Position numbers and translations under genes: made by a program. Below, piece by piece: positions 17,507 through 25,049 of a DNA stretch of 46,407 nucleotides; the stretch's first letter is position 1; every line of letters begins with the position of its first letter. The notes under the pieces are model-generated. The model saw only the letters and a list, made by a program, of their open reading frames with translations, was not told the DNA's origin and did not search any database. Source of the DNA: JBGTGG01 sp964398945 (GTDB taxonomy: Bacteria > Bacteroidota > Bacteroidia > Cytophagales > Cyclobacteriaceae); assembly GCA_964398945.1 (NCBI GenBank), contig CAYNOT010000025.1, positions 1-46,407 of the forward strand. Reading direction: 5' to 3'.

Positions 17507-17785
17507 ATGTCAACCGTGATAACCAAAGAACAGGCTCGCAAGAATCTATCGCTGAACATCCAGCGATTGCTTCGCGAGAAGAACGCAAAACAAGCGGACA
17601 TTGCGAAAGCAATCCGTGCTGACGGCGAAGAGTTACAGAATGTCCGACAGCGAGTCTACCGTTACGTTCGCGGAATGTCGGACATTGTTGGCGACGACTT
17701 GGCGAACATAGCCGAATTCTTCGGTGTTTCCACCGATTTGCTGCTCTCCGGATCGAGCAGAAAAAATTCTCGCCGCGCTGGCTGA
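17507..17785 (+). CDS. XRE-family helix-turn-helix regulator, probable phage repressor
   Basis: 92 residues. The HTH spans about residues 12-75: LSLNIQRLLREKNAKQADIAKAI...NVRQRVYRYVRG...LANIAEFFGVSTDLLL, the standard Cro/C1 pattern. No C-terminal LexA-like cleavage domain is present, so induction would not be by self-cleavage. It is flanked by AT-rich palindromes unlike the surrounding GC-rich sequence. It is likely the lysogeny switch or a Cro-like protein. Confidence 0.8.
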   Translation: MSTVITKEQARKNLSLNIQRLLREKNAKQADIAKAIRADGEELQNVRQRVYRYVRGMSDIVGDDLANIAEFFGVSTDLLLSGSSRKNSRRAG

Positions 17786-17795
17786 ATTACTATTG

Positions 17796-17811
17796 CACGG
17801 TTATAACTGTG
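17796..17811. promoter_or_regulatory. Operator-like palindrome CAC-N-GTTATAAC-N-GTG
   Basis: CACGGTTATAACTGTG is a 14/16 palindrome sharing the GTTATAAC core with the site in front of the regulator. It starts 11 bases after the regulator stop and lies before the early operon. Confidence 0.6.
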
Positions 17812-17877
17812 CTGTTATATTGCCGAACGTCACAAAGATAGTTCGGCCATTCTGCTCACCTCTGAGCCGTTGGCCTC

Positions 17878-17947
17878 GCCCAACCTAACCCCGCACTTGC
17901 ACTCCCCACCGGAGCCAGCGCGCCCGCGTTGCTCCGGCTGGGTTGGC
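17878..17947 (+). other. Nested hairpins in early-operon leader
   Basis: An outer stem GCCCAACC (17878-17885) with GGGTTGGC (17940-17947) encloses an inner perfect stem CCGGAGC (17909-17915) with GCTCCGG (17931-17937). It lies within the 243-base gap before the early operon. It may be a leader RNA or an attenuator; no T-run follows. Confidence 0.45.
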
Positions 17948-17996
17948 CAGTAACCGCGTTTCGAACTTGGAAAACATGCGGCGGCGTTACGCCTCA

Positions 17997-18008
17997 TAGT
18001 AATTACTA
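17997..18008. promoter_or_regulatory. Palindrome TAGTAATTACTA before early operon
   Basis: A perfect 12-bp palindrome 20 bases before the first early ATG, related to TTAGTAACTA beside the regulator gene. Candidate third operator. Confidence 0.45.
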
Positions 18009-18028
18009 GCCTTTGTTGGAGGTAGAAC

Positions 18029-18343
18029 ATGGACCCCGCTCACGATCCCTACTCCGTCGCGGAAGGCCGCGCCGAAGACGAAGCCAACCTGCAAGAGTCG
18101 CTCCGCCAAGAGTGGCTGCAAGCCATCGCCGCGATGGAGCGCGCTACTAGCGACCAGGTCGTGATGGACCAGATGCGATTCGACCACGAAGCGAAGGAAA
18201 CGCACCTCGTGCTTAAGTTGTCGTTGCCGACTGTTGAGCCGATTGATTTTTCGCGCGTGCTGGATTGTGCGAGTCGTGCGGTGCATTTGTGTGCTCGCGG
18301 AAACGACACGGTTTCGGTCGAAGGAAAGGCGGTGCAGCAATGA
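18029..18343 (+). CDS. Early protein of unknown function
   Basis: 104 residues with a strong ribosome binding site (TTGGAGG). Mostly helical and acidic. It is the first gene of a tightly overlapped early run leading to the exonuclease and recombinase (ATGA overlaps at each junction). Not recognised. Confidence 0.75.
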   Translation: MDPAHDPYSVAEGRAEDEANLQESLRQEWLQAIAAMERATSDQVVMDQMRFDHEAKETHLVLKLSLPTVEPIDFSRVLDCASRAVHLCARGNDTVSVEGKAVQQ

Positions 18344-18675
18344 ACGCATCCGAATTACCGCAAGTGTTGCGCGAACTGGCTGATCGAATCGAGGCGGCGG
18401 AAGTCTCAGGAGTCCGTTGCAACATCGACTTCACCATCCACGGCGTTTCATCGCGCGGCGAGTTGGCCAAGTGGGCGAAGCTGATCGGCCCCGAGGCCGA
18501 GGTTGTCAATTCGCAGCACACGAATTATCTGCGCACTTATCCTTGGCGCAGCGGCATTGGATTTGGCGTGCATTACACGCCTGGCCTGTTAGGCGGCGGT
18601 GTGAAAACGATCGTTAGCGATGACAAGCGTGGCCTCACAAAGCTGATTGCTGAAAGCGAGGCCCCCCATGCCTAG
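18340..18675 (+). CDS. Early protein of unknown function
   Basis: 111 residues starting MNASELPQVLRELADRIEAAE, overlapping both neighbours. A short helical start is followed by an alpha/beta region with GIGFGVHYTPGLLGGGVKTIVSDDK. Unknown family; probably assists recombination or replication, by position only. Confidence 0.75.
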   Translation: MNASELPQVLRELADRIEAAEVSGVRCNIDFTIHGVSSRGELAKWAKLIGPEAEVVNSQHTNYLRTYPWRSGIGFGVHYTPGLLGGGVKTIVSDDKRGLTKLIAESEAPHA

Positions 18676-18859
18676 CACCTTCGAGCAAGATTGCCGCTAC
18701 ATCGAGTGTAAGTTGGAAATGCTTAACCAGCAATCCGCCGCCATCGATTCCGCGATTGCCAAGCTCGAGCGCATGAGCGAACTCGACAGCGCGGAGAATC
18801 TTTTGGCGAAGCGCGACGAGTGTTTGTGGTTGTTGCAGGCTGCGAGGGGGGAAGCATGA
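18668..18859 (+). CDS. Short coiled-coil early protein
   Basis: 63 residues from the ATG at 18668 (MPSTFEQDCRY), overlapping the preceding and following genes. Almost entirely helical with heptad-like Leu spacing. Not recognised. Confidence 0.7.
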   Translation: MPSTFEQDCRYIECKLEMLNQQSAAIDSAIAKLERMSELDSAENLLAKRDECLWLLQAARGEA

Positions 18860-19725
18860 TTACAGCGGCACAACAAATCGAACGCCAGGCCCGCATGGGG
18901 GCATCGGATGCCGCGATTGCTCTTGGCCTCTCTCCGTTCGGGGATGAACGCACACTCCGCCTCGAAAAAACCGGGCGGCTTGAACCTGACAGGGGAACGA
19001 AGTCAACACGCGCCGGTCAGTTTTTGGAGCCATCGATCCTCGACGTTGCAGAATCGGAGCTTGGGGAGTTGAAACGTGGCGAAGTTGTGTTTGCACCAAA
19101 CGCAGACTTCCCTCTCGCGTCAACGCTAGATGCTCGTGTGGTTCGCAGCGGCCTGCCGGTGGAAGCGAAAAGCACCGGAATCGTCGGACCCGTATACGGC
19201 GAGTGGGGCGACGAGGGCACGGACGTCGTGCCGCCCTACTATCTCGTGCAAACCACGGTGCAAATGATCTGCACGCAAACCGACTTAGCGCACCTCTACG
19301 CGCTGATCGGTGGGCGTGGAATTGTCCGCTACGAGATTCGCTTAGACGAGCAACTTGCTGCAGAAATTGTCGAACGACTAGCACGTTGGTGGGATCGGCA
19401 CATCGTGCAAGACATCGAACCGGCGAGTAGCGAGCCGTTGCCGCTGGAAGTGGTCAAGCGAATCCGCCGCCAACCTAACAAGGTCATCGAACTCTACGGC
19501 GAGGACTTGGCAACCGTCGCGGAGTACGAACAAGCGAACACACTGGCGCTGTCGGCTGAGAAAACCAAGAAGGCCGCTCAGTCGAAGCTACTCATGTTAC
19601 TTGGAGACGCCGAAGCGGCAACGCTGCCGGATGGACGCGAGCTTACTTACCTAGAGACGCACCGCAAAGGCTATGTCGTCGCAGACACTTCTTATCGGAC
19701 GTTGAGAATTAAGAAAGGCAAATAA
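18856..19725 (+). CDS. YqaJ-like phage exonuclease
   Basis: 289 residues from MITAAQQIERQARMGASDAA; the start overlaps the upstream TGA. YqaJ enzymes are lambda-exonuclease-fold nucleases that resect double-stranded DNA for single-strand annealing. The signature RMGASDAAIALGLSPF, the catalytic-type pair STLDAR and PVEAKST (D-x-E-x-K pattern), then the helix VQTTVQMICTQTDLAHLYALIGG are all present. It is followed 2 bases later by RecT, its usual partner. Confidence 0.85.
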   Translation: MITAAQQIERQARMGASDAAIALGLSPFGDERTLRLEKTGRLEPDRGTKSTRAGQFLEPSILDVAESELGELKRGEVVFAPNADFPLASTLDARVVRSGLPVEAKSTGIVGPVYGEWGDEGTDVVPPYYLVQTTVQMICTQTDLAHLYALIGGRGIVRYEIRLDEQLAAEIVERLARWWDRHIVQDIEPASSEPLPLEVVKRIRRQPNKVIELYGEDLATVAEYEQANTLALSAEKTKKAAQSKLLMLLGDAEAATLPDGRELTYLETHRKGYVVADTSYRTLRIKKGK

Positions 19726-19727
19726 TC

Positions 19728-20600
19728 ATGGCAACTGCACCAACTAAAAACGGATCGCGAACTGAGTTGATTACGAACGCCATCGACAAGAAAGCCGCTG
19801 GAAATCTCATTATCAACCGCGAATCTGGCGGAATGCGATTCGAGAACATGGCCGAAGTTATGGAGTTTGCAAAGCTCATGGCTGTGAGCGGCCACGCTGT
19901 GCCGCCACACTGCCGCAACAATCCCGGCCTGTGCCTCGGCCTTGCCATTCAGGCGGTCGAGTGGCGCATGAGTCCGTTTGCCGTCGCCGGAAAGAGCTAC
20001 GTGGTCAATGACCGCATTGGTTACGAGTCGCAGCTTGTTCATGCAGTGATTGAGCAGCGAGCGCCAATTACGGCTCGGCTTCGACACGAGTTCATCGGCG
20101 AAGGCCCAAAACGTCGCTGCCGCGTGTGGGCAGCGGCTAAAGGCGAGGCGGAACCACTCGTGTATACGTCGCCAGAAATCAGCAAGATCAATCCGCAGAA
20201 TTCGCCGCTGTGGAAGACCAAGCCGGATTTGCAACTGTACTACAACACCTCTCGGGACTGGGCGCGTGCATACTTCCCCGATGTGATTCTCGGCGTGTAC
20301 TCCGAGGACGAGTTGATTGATTCACCCGCGATGGCACACCACCAGGAGCGACCGAAGGGGGTGGCCGGTCTAAAGACGCAACTGGTGGCCCACGAAGTCG
20401 AAGTGGAAGACGAGTCCGAACCATTCGACGACACGCTCGAAGATGCGGACGGTGCCGACCAGGAAGTTGACGACGCTATTGAGGCTCCGCCATCTAGCAC
20501 AATCACGCCCGAGGAAGAGGCCGAGATGGAACGCGAGGCACGTTCGCAAAAGTCCATGCTGCAAGATGACGGCAGCGATTACTACGGAAGCGGGCATTAA
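19728..20600 (+). CDS. recT: RecT-family single-strand annealing protein
   Basis: 290 residues. It pairs complementary single strands after exonuclease resection. The core (about 40-190) shows CLGLAIQAVEWRMSPFAVAGKSYVVNDRIGYESQLVHAVI and the RDWARAYFPDVILGVYSEDEL end typical of phage RecT proteins. The C-terminal 90 residues are an acidic disordered tail, as expected for a protein that contacts partners. It forms an operon with the exonuclease. Confidence 0.85.
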   Translation: MATAPTKNGSRTELITNAIDKKAAGNLIINRESGGMRFENMAEVMEFAKLMAVSGHAVPPHCRNNPGLCLGLAIQAVEWRMSPFAVAGKSYVVNDRIGYESQLVHAVIEQRAPITARLRHEFIGEGPKRRCRVWAAAKGEAEPLVYTSPEISKINPQNSPLWKTKPDLQLYYNTSRDWARAYFPDVILGVYSEDELIDSPAMAHHQERPKGVAGLKTQLVAHEVEVEDESEPFDDTLEDADGADQEVDDAIEAPPSSTITPEEEAEMEREARSQKSMLQDDGSDYYGSGH

Positions 20601-20607
20601 CCAACCA

Positions 20608-20677
20608 CGCGGGGGCGTGCATTTGATGCGTTCCTCCACGGAGGGCGTCCGGAGTTAACCGGATTCACGCTCCCGCG
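20608..20677 (+). ncRNA. Structured RNA element, predicted four-way junction
   Basis: A 12-bp closing stem (CGCGGGGGCGTG 20608-20619 with CACGCTCCCGCG 20666-20677, one G-U pair) surrounds three small hairpins: GCAT-TTG-ATGC (20619-20629), CCTC-CACG-GAGG (20633-20644) and TCCGG-AGTTAA-CCGGA (20648-20663). It is followed by ATTTTGAAAG, so it may act as a branched terminator or as a cis-regulator of the next gene. It is not a canonical tRNA: the closing stem is too long and there is no T-loop. Confidence 0.5.
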
Positions 20678-20689
20678 ATTTTGAAAGTG

Positions 20690-20896
20690 ATGAACATGAG
20701 CTACCACCATTGCCCAATTGAACCAAGCGACTGGACTGACGGCCCGGACTACTTGGAGGGTGCCGACTGTGATGCGTGCGGTGGCACTGGCCTACTGAAC
20801 GAGAACGACCCCGAGCCATGCCCCGAATGCAGAGGCGAAGGGTTCATCGCTCCAGATTACGAATCGGACCAGCAATTTTACGACGAAGGATATTAA
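20690..20896 (+). CDS. Small DnaJ-type zinc finger protein
   Basis: 68 residues. It has two CxxCxGxG repeats, CDACGGTG and CPECRGEG, as in the DnaJ cysteine-rich region, and an acidic tail. Small phage proteins of this sort are common, with no settled function. ATGs at 20690 and 20696 are both possible. Confidence 0.7.
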   Translation: MNMSYHHCPIEPSDWTDGPDYLEGADCDACGGTGLLNENDPEPCPECRGEGFIAPDYESDQQFYDEGY

Positions 20897-20899
20897 CCA

Positions 20900-21139
20900 A
20901 TGGCTTTTTTACCAGCAGCAAGTGGCGTTGTGGACGAAGACTGGGAACCACCGAAAGCAAACCACATCGGCCCCATCGACGGCCTGAACTTTATGTCGCT
21001 GAACATGACCGACGACGAGCTACAGGACATCCAGGGTGCAATCGTCAAGTTGTTCCCGGCCAAGACAACTGAAGCCGCCTTGGCCACGATCTGCCGCGAA
21101 TGGGCAGCGAATTGCGAATGGGCGGAGAGTCGCAGGTAG
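20900..21139 (+). CDS. Small early protein
   Basis: 79 residues with AAGGA upstream. Acidic first half, helical second half (ELQDIQGAIVKLFPAKTTEAALATI). Unknown. A 35-base repeat with a terminator hairpin begins at its stop codon. Confidence 0.65.
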   Translation: MAFLPAASGVVDEDWEPPKANHIGPIDGLNFMSLNMTDDELQDIQGAIVKLFPAKTTEAALATICREWAANCEWAESRR

Positions 21140-21172
21140 ACCACGAAGCGGCCCGAGGCCGCGATTTTGAAA
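21138..21172 (+). terminator. Terminator-like dispersed repeat, copy A
   Basis: A 35-base element beginning AGACCA and containing the perfect hairpin GCGGCC-CGA-GGCCGC followed by GATTTTG. It matches the copy at 21921-21955 at 34 of 35 positions, and its 3' part (CGCGATTTTGAAAGTGATG) also occurs at 20674-20692. It begins on the stop codon of the gene before it. Confidence 0.65.
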
Positions 21173-21201
21173 GTGATGAACTAGGAAAGGAAACTGAGCG
21201 G

Positions 21202-21921
21202 ATGCCATATAAGCTAACACCACTGAAACGCGGCTTTACCGAAGTCGCACCGCTGTATGAGTTGTGCCAACAGCACGGCGCGACTATTTGCGGTGGCTAC
21301 GCACGCTACTGCGCCAGCCCCAAGAAAACCGACAAGGTTGTCGCCGCTGGCGATGCTGACTTGTTTCCGCATTCGCAGGACGCACATGAAAAACTGCTCG
21401 CGGCACTGCTCGAAACGGGTTACGTGGTTGCACACGAGAATCACGTGTCGATAACGCTCAAGCCCGCTGACGACAAAAAGGAAGTGCTTGAATACATCCC
21501 GACGCCGCAAATCATTAAGCCGGTTGTCGAAGGGCGAATAGTTACCACGGGCACCACGGAAGAGATTCTCGACAACTTCGATTTTACGATCGTGCGAGCA
21601 GCGATTATTTCGCCGACCGAGTGCCTTGTCGATGGGGACTTCGATACCGACGAGCAGAAGGGTTTGCTTCGTCTCAAGAACATTCATTGCCCCATTTCGT
21701 CGCTGCTTCGTTGCTGCAAATACGCTCGCAAGGGCTATTTCCTGCGGCCATCCGAAGCATTGAAGCTATTCATGGACTGGACCGATCGCGGTGAAGAGTA
21801 CCGCAATCGCATGATCGAACTGTTTATCGAATCCGGCAAGGGAAAGCAGTCGGAAGAAAACCCTGATGGCATGACACAAAAAGAGATTGATGAACTCGAA
21901 TCATTGCTGCGAATTGACTGA
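21202..21921 (+). CDS. Nucleotidyltransferase-fold protein
   Basis: 239 residues from MPYKLTPLKRGF, with GGAAA...GAGCGG upstream. The segment ICGGYARYCASP...AGDADLFP matches the GG...R...D-x-D core of nucleotidyltransferase-superfamily proteins, and EYIPTPQII then supplies a third strand. The rest is helical. It may transfer a nucleotide to a protein or RNA, or be a variant without activity. Function in phages is unknown. Confidence 0.65.
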   Translation: MPYKLTPLKRGFTEVAPLYELCQQHGATICGGYARYCASPKKTDKVVAAGDADLFPHSQDAHEKLLAALLETGYVVAHENHVSITLKPADDKKEVLEYIPTPQIIKPVVEGRIVTTGTTEEILDNFDFTIVRAAIISPTECLVDGDFDTDEQKGLLRLKNIHCPISSLLRCCKYARKGYFLRPSEALKLFMDWTDRGEEYRNRMIELFIESGKGKQSEENPDGMTQKEIDELESLLRID

Positions 21922-21955
21922 GACCAAGAAGCGGCCCGAGGCCGCGATTTTGAAA
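21921..21955 (+). terminator. Terminator-like dispersed repeat, copy B
   Basis: Second copy of the 35-base element, again starting on a stop codon and carrying the GCGGCC-CGA-GGCCGC stem and a GATTTTG tail. One base differs from copy A. Confidence 0.65.
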
Positions 21956-21979
21956 AACCCAGAGGAACCCACGAACTTT

Positions 21980-22020
21980 GCCGGTTTGCTAGTGGGGGAA
22001 ACCCGAGAGGAGAAACCGGC
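21980..22020 (+). other. Hairpin before the Acb2-like gene
   Basis: GCCGGTTT (21980-21987) pairs with AAACCGGC (22013-22020) around a 25-base loop. It lies in the 138-base leader of the following gene. Confidence 0.4.
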
Positions 22021-22059
22021 ACCCTTTGAGAACTTGGACTAGATCAGGAGATTGAATCA

Positions 22060-22257
22060 ATGGACGAACGAATGATGAAGTGGTTTGCCTTTGAGCATTT
22101 GCCAGAACATTTACAGGCGGTGTCGAAGCCGTTCCACGATCTTGCACGCGGCATCACGGACACGCTTGATGGTGGGCCAGAGCGTACCGTGGCGCTCCGC
22201 AAACTGCTTGAGGCAAAAGACGCGGCAGTAAGGGCCAAGCTGCACCCAGGCAACTAG
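22060..22257 (+). CDS. Acb2/Tad1-type hairpin protein, probable anti-CBASS or anti-Thoeris sponge
   Basis: 65 residues. Acb2-family proteins bind cyclic nucleotides and blind CBASS or Thoeris signalling. The family look is seen here: an aromatic N-terminal box (MMKWFAFEHLPEHLQ), then a two-helix hairpin with LARGITDTLDGGPERTVALRKLLEAKDAAVRA. The length fits the usual 60-90 residues. The ATG follows ATCAGGAG. Ligand specificity cannot be read from sequence. Assignment is by pattern recall, so moderate confidence. Confidence 0.65.
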   Translation: MDERMMKWFAFEHLPEHLQAVSKPFHDLARGITDTLDGGPERTVALRKLLEAKDAAVRAKLHPGN

Positions 22258-22270
22258 CAAAGCCCCCGTT

Positions 22271-22297
22271 TGCCGGTATCGCAAAACCGGCACTTTT
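22271..22297 (+). terminator. Rho-independent terminator
   Basis: TGCCGGT (22271-22277) and ACCGGCA (22286-22292) form a 7-bp stem with an 8-base loop, followed by CTTTT. It lies 13 bases after the stop of the Acb2-like gene. Confidence 0.65.
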
Positions 22298-22309
22298 AGA
22301 GCATCGCGG
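22292..22309 (+). repeat. 18-base direct repeat, first copy
   Basis: ACTTTTAGAGCATCGCGG here recurs exactly at 22747-22764, each time in the short leader before a gene. It may be a shared regulatory or processing site. Confidence 0.6.
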
Positions 22310-22327
22310 ATTCAGCAGGACGCAAAC

Positions 22328-22729
22328 ATGAAAACAAAGCGAGTAAATCGGTACTACTGCGACTATTGCAAGAAGTCGGGTTGCTCTGCTGGCCACATGA
22401 AGCGGCATGAGCAGAGGTGTACGTGTAACCCGGCTCGCGAGTGCGGAGTGTGCAAGATGATTGGTTCAGACCAAAAGCCAATCGAAGCACTTATTGCATT
22501 GCTTCCAGACACGACCAAATGGACTCCAGATGACTGGGCGAAAGATCGTTGCTTAGAAGTAGCAGTCAACGCAGCGTTGCCAAAGCTGCGGGAAACCTGC
22601 GACTACTGCCCCGCCTGCGTTATGGCGGCGATTAGGCAAGCCGGGTTCAACATGGGCGATGCGTCAGACTTCCAGTTCAAAGACGACATGAAAGTGATCT
22701 GGGATCAGGTGAACGAAAAATATCAGTAA
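22328..22729 (+). CDS. Zinc-finger protein of unknown function
   Basis: 133 residues. The N-terminus has YYCDYCKKSGCSAGHMKRHEQRC, close to a C2H2 finger, then a second cysteine group CTCNPARECGVC. The C-terminal half has CDYCPACVM. Likely nucleic-acid binding. Family not recognised. Confidence 0.7.
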   Translation: MKTKRVNRYYCDYCKKSGCSAGHMKRHEQRCTCNPARECGVCKMIGSDQKPIEALIALLPDTTKWTPDDWAKDRCLEVAVNAALPKLRETCDYCPACVMAAIRQAGFNMGDASDFQFKDDMKVIWDQVNEKYQ

Positions 22730-22746
22730 CGGAATTTGATTTAACG

Positions 22747-22764
22747 ACTTTTAGAGCATCGCGG
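22747..22764 (+). repeat. 18-base direct repeat, second copy
   Basis: Exact copy of 22292-22309, placed 17 bases after the zinc-finger gene stop. Confidence 0.6.
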
Positions 22765-22816
22765 CGGGCGGTGCTGAACTTGGAATCTACGCCACGGATT
22801 ATGGATTTTGGCGACG

Positions 22817-23341
22817 ATGAAGGACGACACGATAGGACTGGTAAAGTTCCGCACCCTCAAACGGGTGTTGAGCCTGCGCGACTGGGAAGTCGTCGGCCTG
22901 CTCGAATCGCTGTTACTTTTCGCCAGGAAGCGAGCGCGAGACCTCGCTGTCGGTCGCTATTCTAACGCCGACATAGCTTCGTGCATCGAGTGGCACGGAG
23001 ATGAGGATTGCCTGATCGAGGGCTTAGTCGAAGCCGGTTGGTTGACGCCTGTAGATGACGACAGGCGGTTAATTTTAGTCCCTTGGCGCAACGCCACCAG
23101 CAGACGCGCCCACAGAAGATTCATTCGGAAATCTGTTCGCAGATTGGTAATGATTCGCGACGGTGGAATATGCCGCTACTGCGGAAAATCCGCTTCGGCT
23201 CTAGACCATTTGATTCCGCATTCTCGCGGTGGTGGTGAAACTCCTGAGAACCTTGTCGCATGCTGCAAGAGGTGCAACTCACGCAAAGGAGGTCGGACCC
23301 CAGAAGAGGCAGGCATGGTACTTACGGAGGCGGAACGATGA
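22817..23341 (+). CDS. HNH endonuclease
   Basis: 174 residues from the ATG at 22817 (a TTG 9 bases earlier is possible). The N-terminal 90 residues are a winged-helix-like region (SLRDWEVVGLLESLLLFARKRARDL). The C-terminus is a clear HNH nuclease with zinc knuckle: CRYCGKSA, ALDHLIPHSRGGG, ENLVACCKRCNSRKG. It overlaps the next gene by 4 bases and may be part of the replication module rather than a homing enzyme. Confidence 0.85.
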   Translation: MKDDTIGLVKFRTLKRVLSLRDWEVVGLLESLLLFARKRARDLAVGRYSNADIASCIEWHGDEDCLIEGLVEAGWLTPVDDDRRLILVPWRNATSRRAHRRFIRKSVRRLVMIRDGGICRYCGKSASALDHLIPHSRGGGETPENLVACCKRCNSRKGGRTPEEAGMVLTEAER

Positions 23342-24360
23342 GTAGCACTGCACCGTGGTTGGCTCTAGCGGTCGATTGGGACGAGTCTGAAATGTGGGAT
23401 GCGATACCCGAACACGGCATCGAAGAGGCGACCGACGGCGAGCGTCTGGCGTGGATTTGTCTCATGTGCGATGCCAAGAAAAAGGGTCGCGGCGGTCGCG
23501 TCTCAATCCGCAAAAGTGTGTTCCAAAGGGAGCATAGGCTTAGTGGTAGGTCGGTTGAGGGCCTACTTAAACGGGCGCAAAAGTGCAGAGCGGTAGAAAT
23601 CGACGGCGACACCATAACCCTTTGTAACTGGGGGACTTACCAAGATAAGAAGGGCGGTAGAAGCTCACGCAAAACGGTAGTTCCCCGAAAAGCACGTGAA
23701 TCCCAGGGAAGTGCGGTACCCATCACCACCCACCCATCACCCATCACCCACCACCACCCCCTACCCCCTGCTTCGGAGCCTAGCCGCGATCCGAGCGACT
23801 ACAAGTTCGAGCCGCTCCCTGCCGAGTGGTCCGAGGTGGTGGAGGTGGTTCGAGATTGCGGAGTTGGGGACGCGGCCACTGCTTGCGAAAAGGCTCGTGG
23901 CAGGGGCGCGACCCCCACCGAAGTTCGGTTGGCCTGCAAACACTTTTCCGAGCATCCGGGGGCATGGAATCCGGGCCTACTCTACAAGATTTTATGCGGC
24001 TTCCAGCCCGGCCAGAAAATTAGCTGGCCAGAGCCGCGAGCAGAATACATCGAATCGCAGAAGCGAGAGGCCCGCACCGAATCACGCAAGTTGGTCGAGG
24101 ACCAAACCAAGAAACGCCGCTCCGAAAGTGACGAGTACCGAAAGAAAAAAGCGGCAGACCTGAAACGGATGGAGCAACTCGAATCGCTGCATGGTTTGCG
24201 ACTCGACACCATGACCGACGACGAACGCCGCGCGTTGTGCGAGAAGCATTGCCCAAAACTATTGGTGTTCCTGAAGCCTGGAAAAGTCACGAGCCCGAAC
24301 TTACGCATGGCGCTGCTTGAAGCCTTCGAGAAACTAACCCCCACCCCCACGCGAGGCTGA
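23338..24360 (+). CDS. Replication-organiser-like protein
   Basis: 340 residues. The N-terminal 100 residues resemble the winged-helix domain of phage replisome organisers (WLALAVDWDESEMWD, LAWICLMCDAKKKGRGGRV, LCNWGTYQDKKGG). A His/Pro-rich linker (TTHPSPITHHHPLPP) precedes a helical C-terminal part with a long charged helix. Such proteins bind origins and recruit helicase. No helicase or polymerase is coded, so the phage would rely on host enzymes. Coupled to the HNH gene (ATGA). Confidence 0.65.
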   Translation: MSSTAPWLALAVDWDESEMWDAIPEHGIEEATDGERLAWICLMCDAKKKGRGGRVSIRKSVFQREHRLSGRSVEGLLKRAQKCRAVEIDGDTITLCNWGTYQDKKGGRSSRKTVVPRKARESQGSAVPITTHPSPITHHHPLPPASEPSRDPSDYKFEPLPAEWSEVVEVVRDCGVGDAATACEKARGRGATPTEVRLACKHFSEHPGAWNPGLLYKILCGFQPGQKISWPEPRAEYIESQKREARTESRKLVEDQTKKRRSESDEYRKKKAADLKRMEQLESLHGLRLDTMTDDERRALCEKHCPKLLVFLKPGKVTSPNLRMALLEAFEKLTPTPTRG

Positions 24361-24361
24361 G

Positions 24362-24712
24362 ATGGAAGCGAAGCAAGAGCCTGAATGGATAGCGCAGCGG
24401 ATGGATTGCCAAACGGAAAGACACACTTACAACTACGGGGTGTTACGCAACGGCACGATAGTTGCGCACTTGCTTACACGGACGGAAGCCGAGTTCATCG
24501 TCCGTGCCTGCAACAGCCTAGCCGCGCTGACCGCAGAAGTGGAGCGGCTGAGGGAGGTGGTGAATGTAGCTCGTGGCGTGCTTTACCAAGCGCCAGAGCT
24601 AAACATGAGTAACTACGACGAAGATGAAGTGTCTGCACTGAATGCCGGTGCGTGCGAAGCGTATGCCATCCTAGACAAAGCCCTCCCCGCCCCCAATCAA
24701 GTGAGCGAGTGA
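24362..24712 (+). CDS. Small phage protein, helical
   Basis: 116 residues, starting immediately after the upstream stop. The pattern NGTIVAHLLTRTEAEFIVRACNSLAALTAEVERL is common in small phage proteins of unknown function and is echoed by the gene at 28809. Unknown role. Confidence 0.7.
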   Translation: MEAKQEPEWIAQRMDCQTERHTYNYGVLRNGTIVAHLLTRTEAEFIVRACNSLAALTAEVERLREVVNVARGVLYQAPELNMSNYDEDEVSALNAGACEAYAILDKALPAPNQVSE

Positions 24713-24758
24713 GCGGAAGGGAAACCTAACCCCGTCCCCGAGAAGGAAAAGGAAAGCG

Positions 24759-25025
24759 ATGCCACGCCACCGGAAACGCAAGCTGTCGCCAGAGCAAAGC
24801 GGCCACACCCGCGCCGCCATTATCCGCAAGTACAGAAGCGGCTACCGGCTGCCGACGATTGCGAGCGAGTTAGAAATCAGCATCGGTGTTGTGAGCCGCG
24901 TGCTACATGCCAGCGGTGTTTGCTGGTCGAGTTTGAGTGTGAGAGATAGATACCCCGCCTGCCCCCGTACAGCGGTGAGCGGTGTGAGTGATTCGATGCC
25001 CAGCCGTAACCGGCGGAGAAGTTGA
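24759..25025 (+). CDS. Small helix-turn-helix protein
   Basis: 88 residues with a purine-rich ribosome binding site (AAGGAAAAGGAAA). The first 50 residues form a basic HTH of resolvase or transposase type: IIRKYRSGYRLPTIASELEISIGVVSRVLHASG. The rest is unstructured. Probably a DNA-binding regulator. Confidence 0.65.
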   Translation: MPRHRKRKLSPEQSGHTRAAIIRKYRSGYRLPTIASELEISIGVVSRVLHASGVCWSSLSVRDRYPACPRTAVSGVSDSMPSRNRRRS

Positions 25026-25049
25026 GAGGAATCCGAGGGAGAAGGAACG

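Noticed and set aside
20608..20677. tRNA gene
   Set aside because: The closing stem is 12 bp without a break and there is no T-loop or CCA context.
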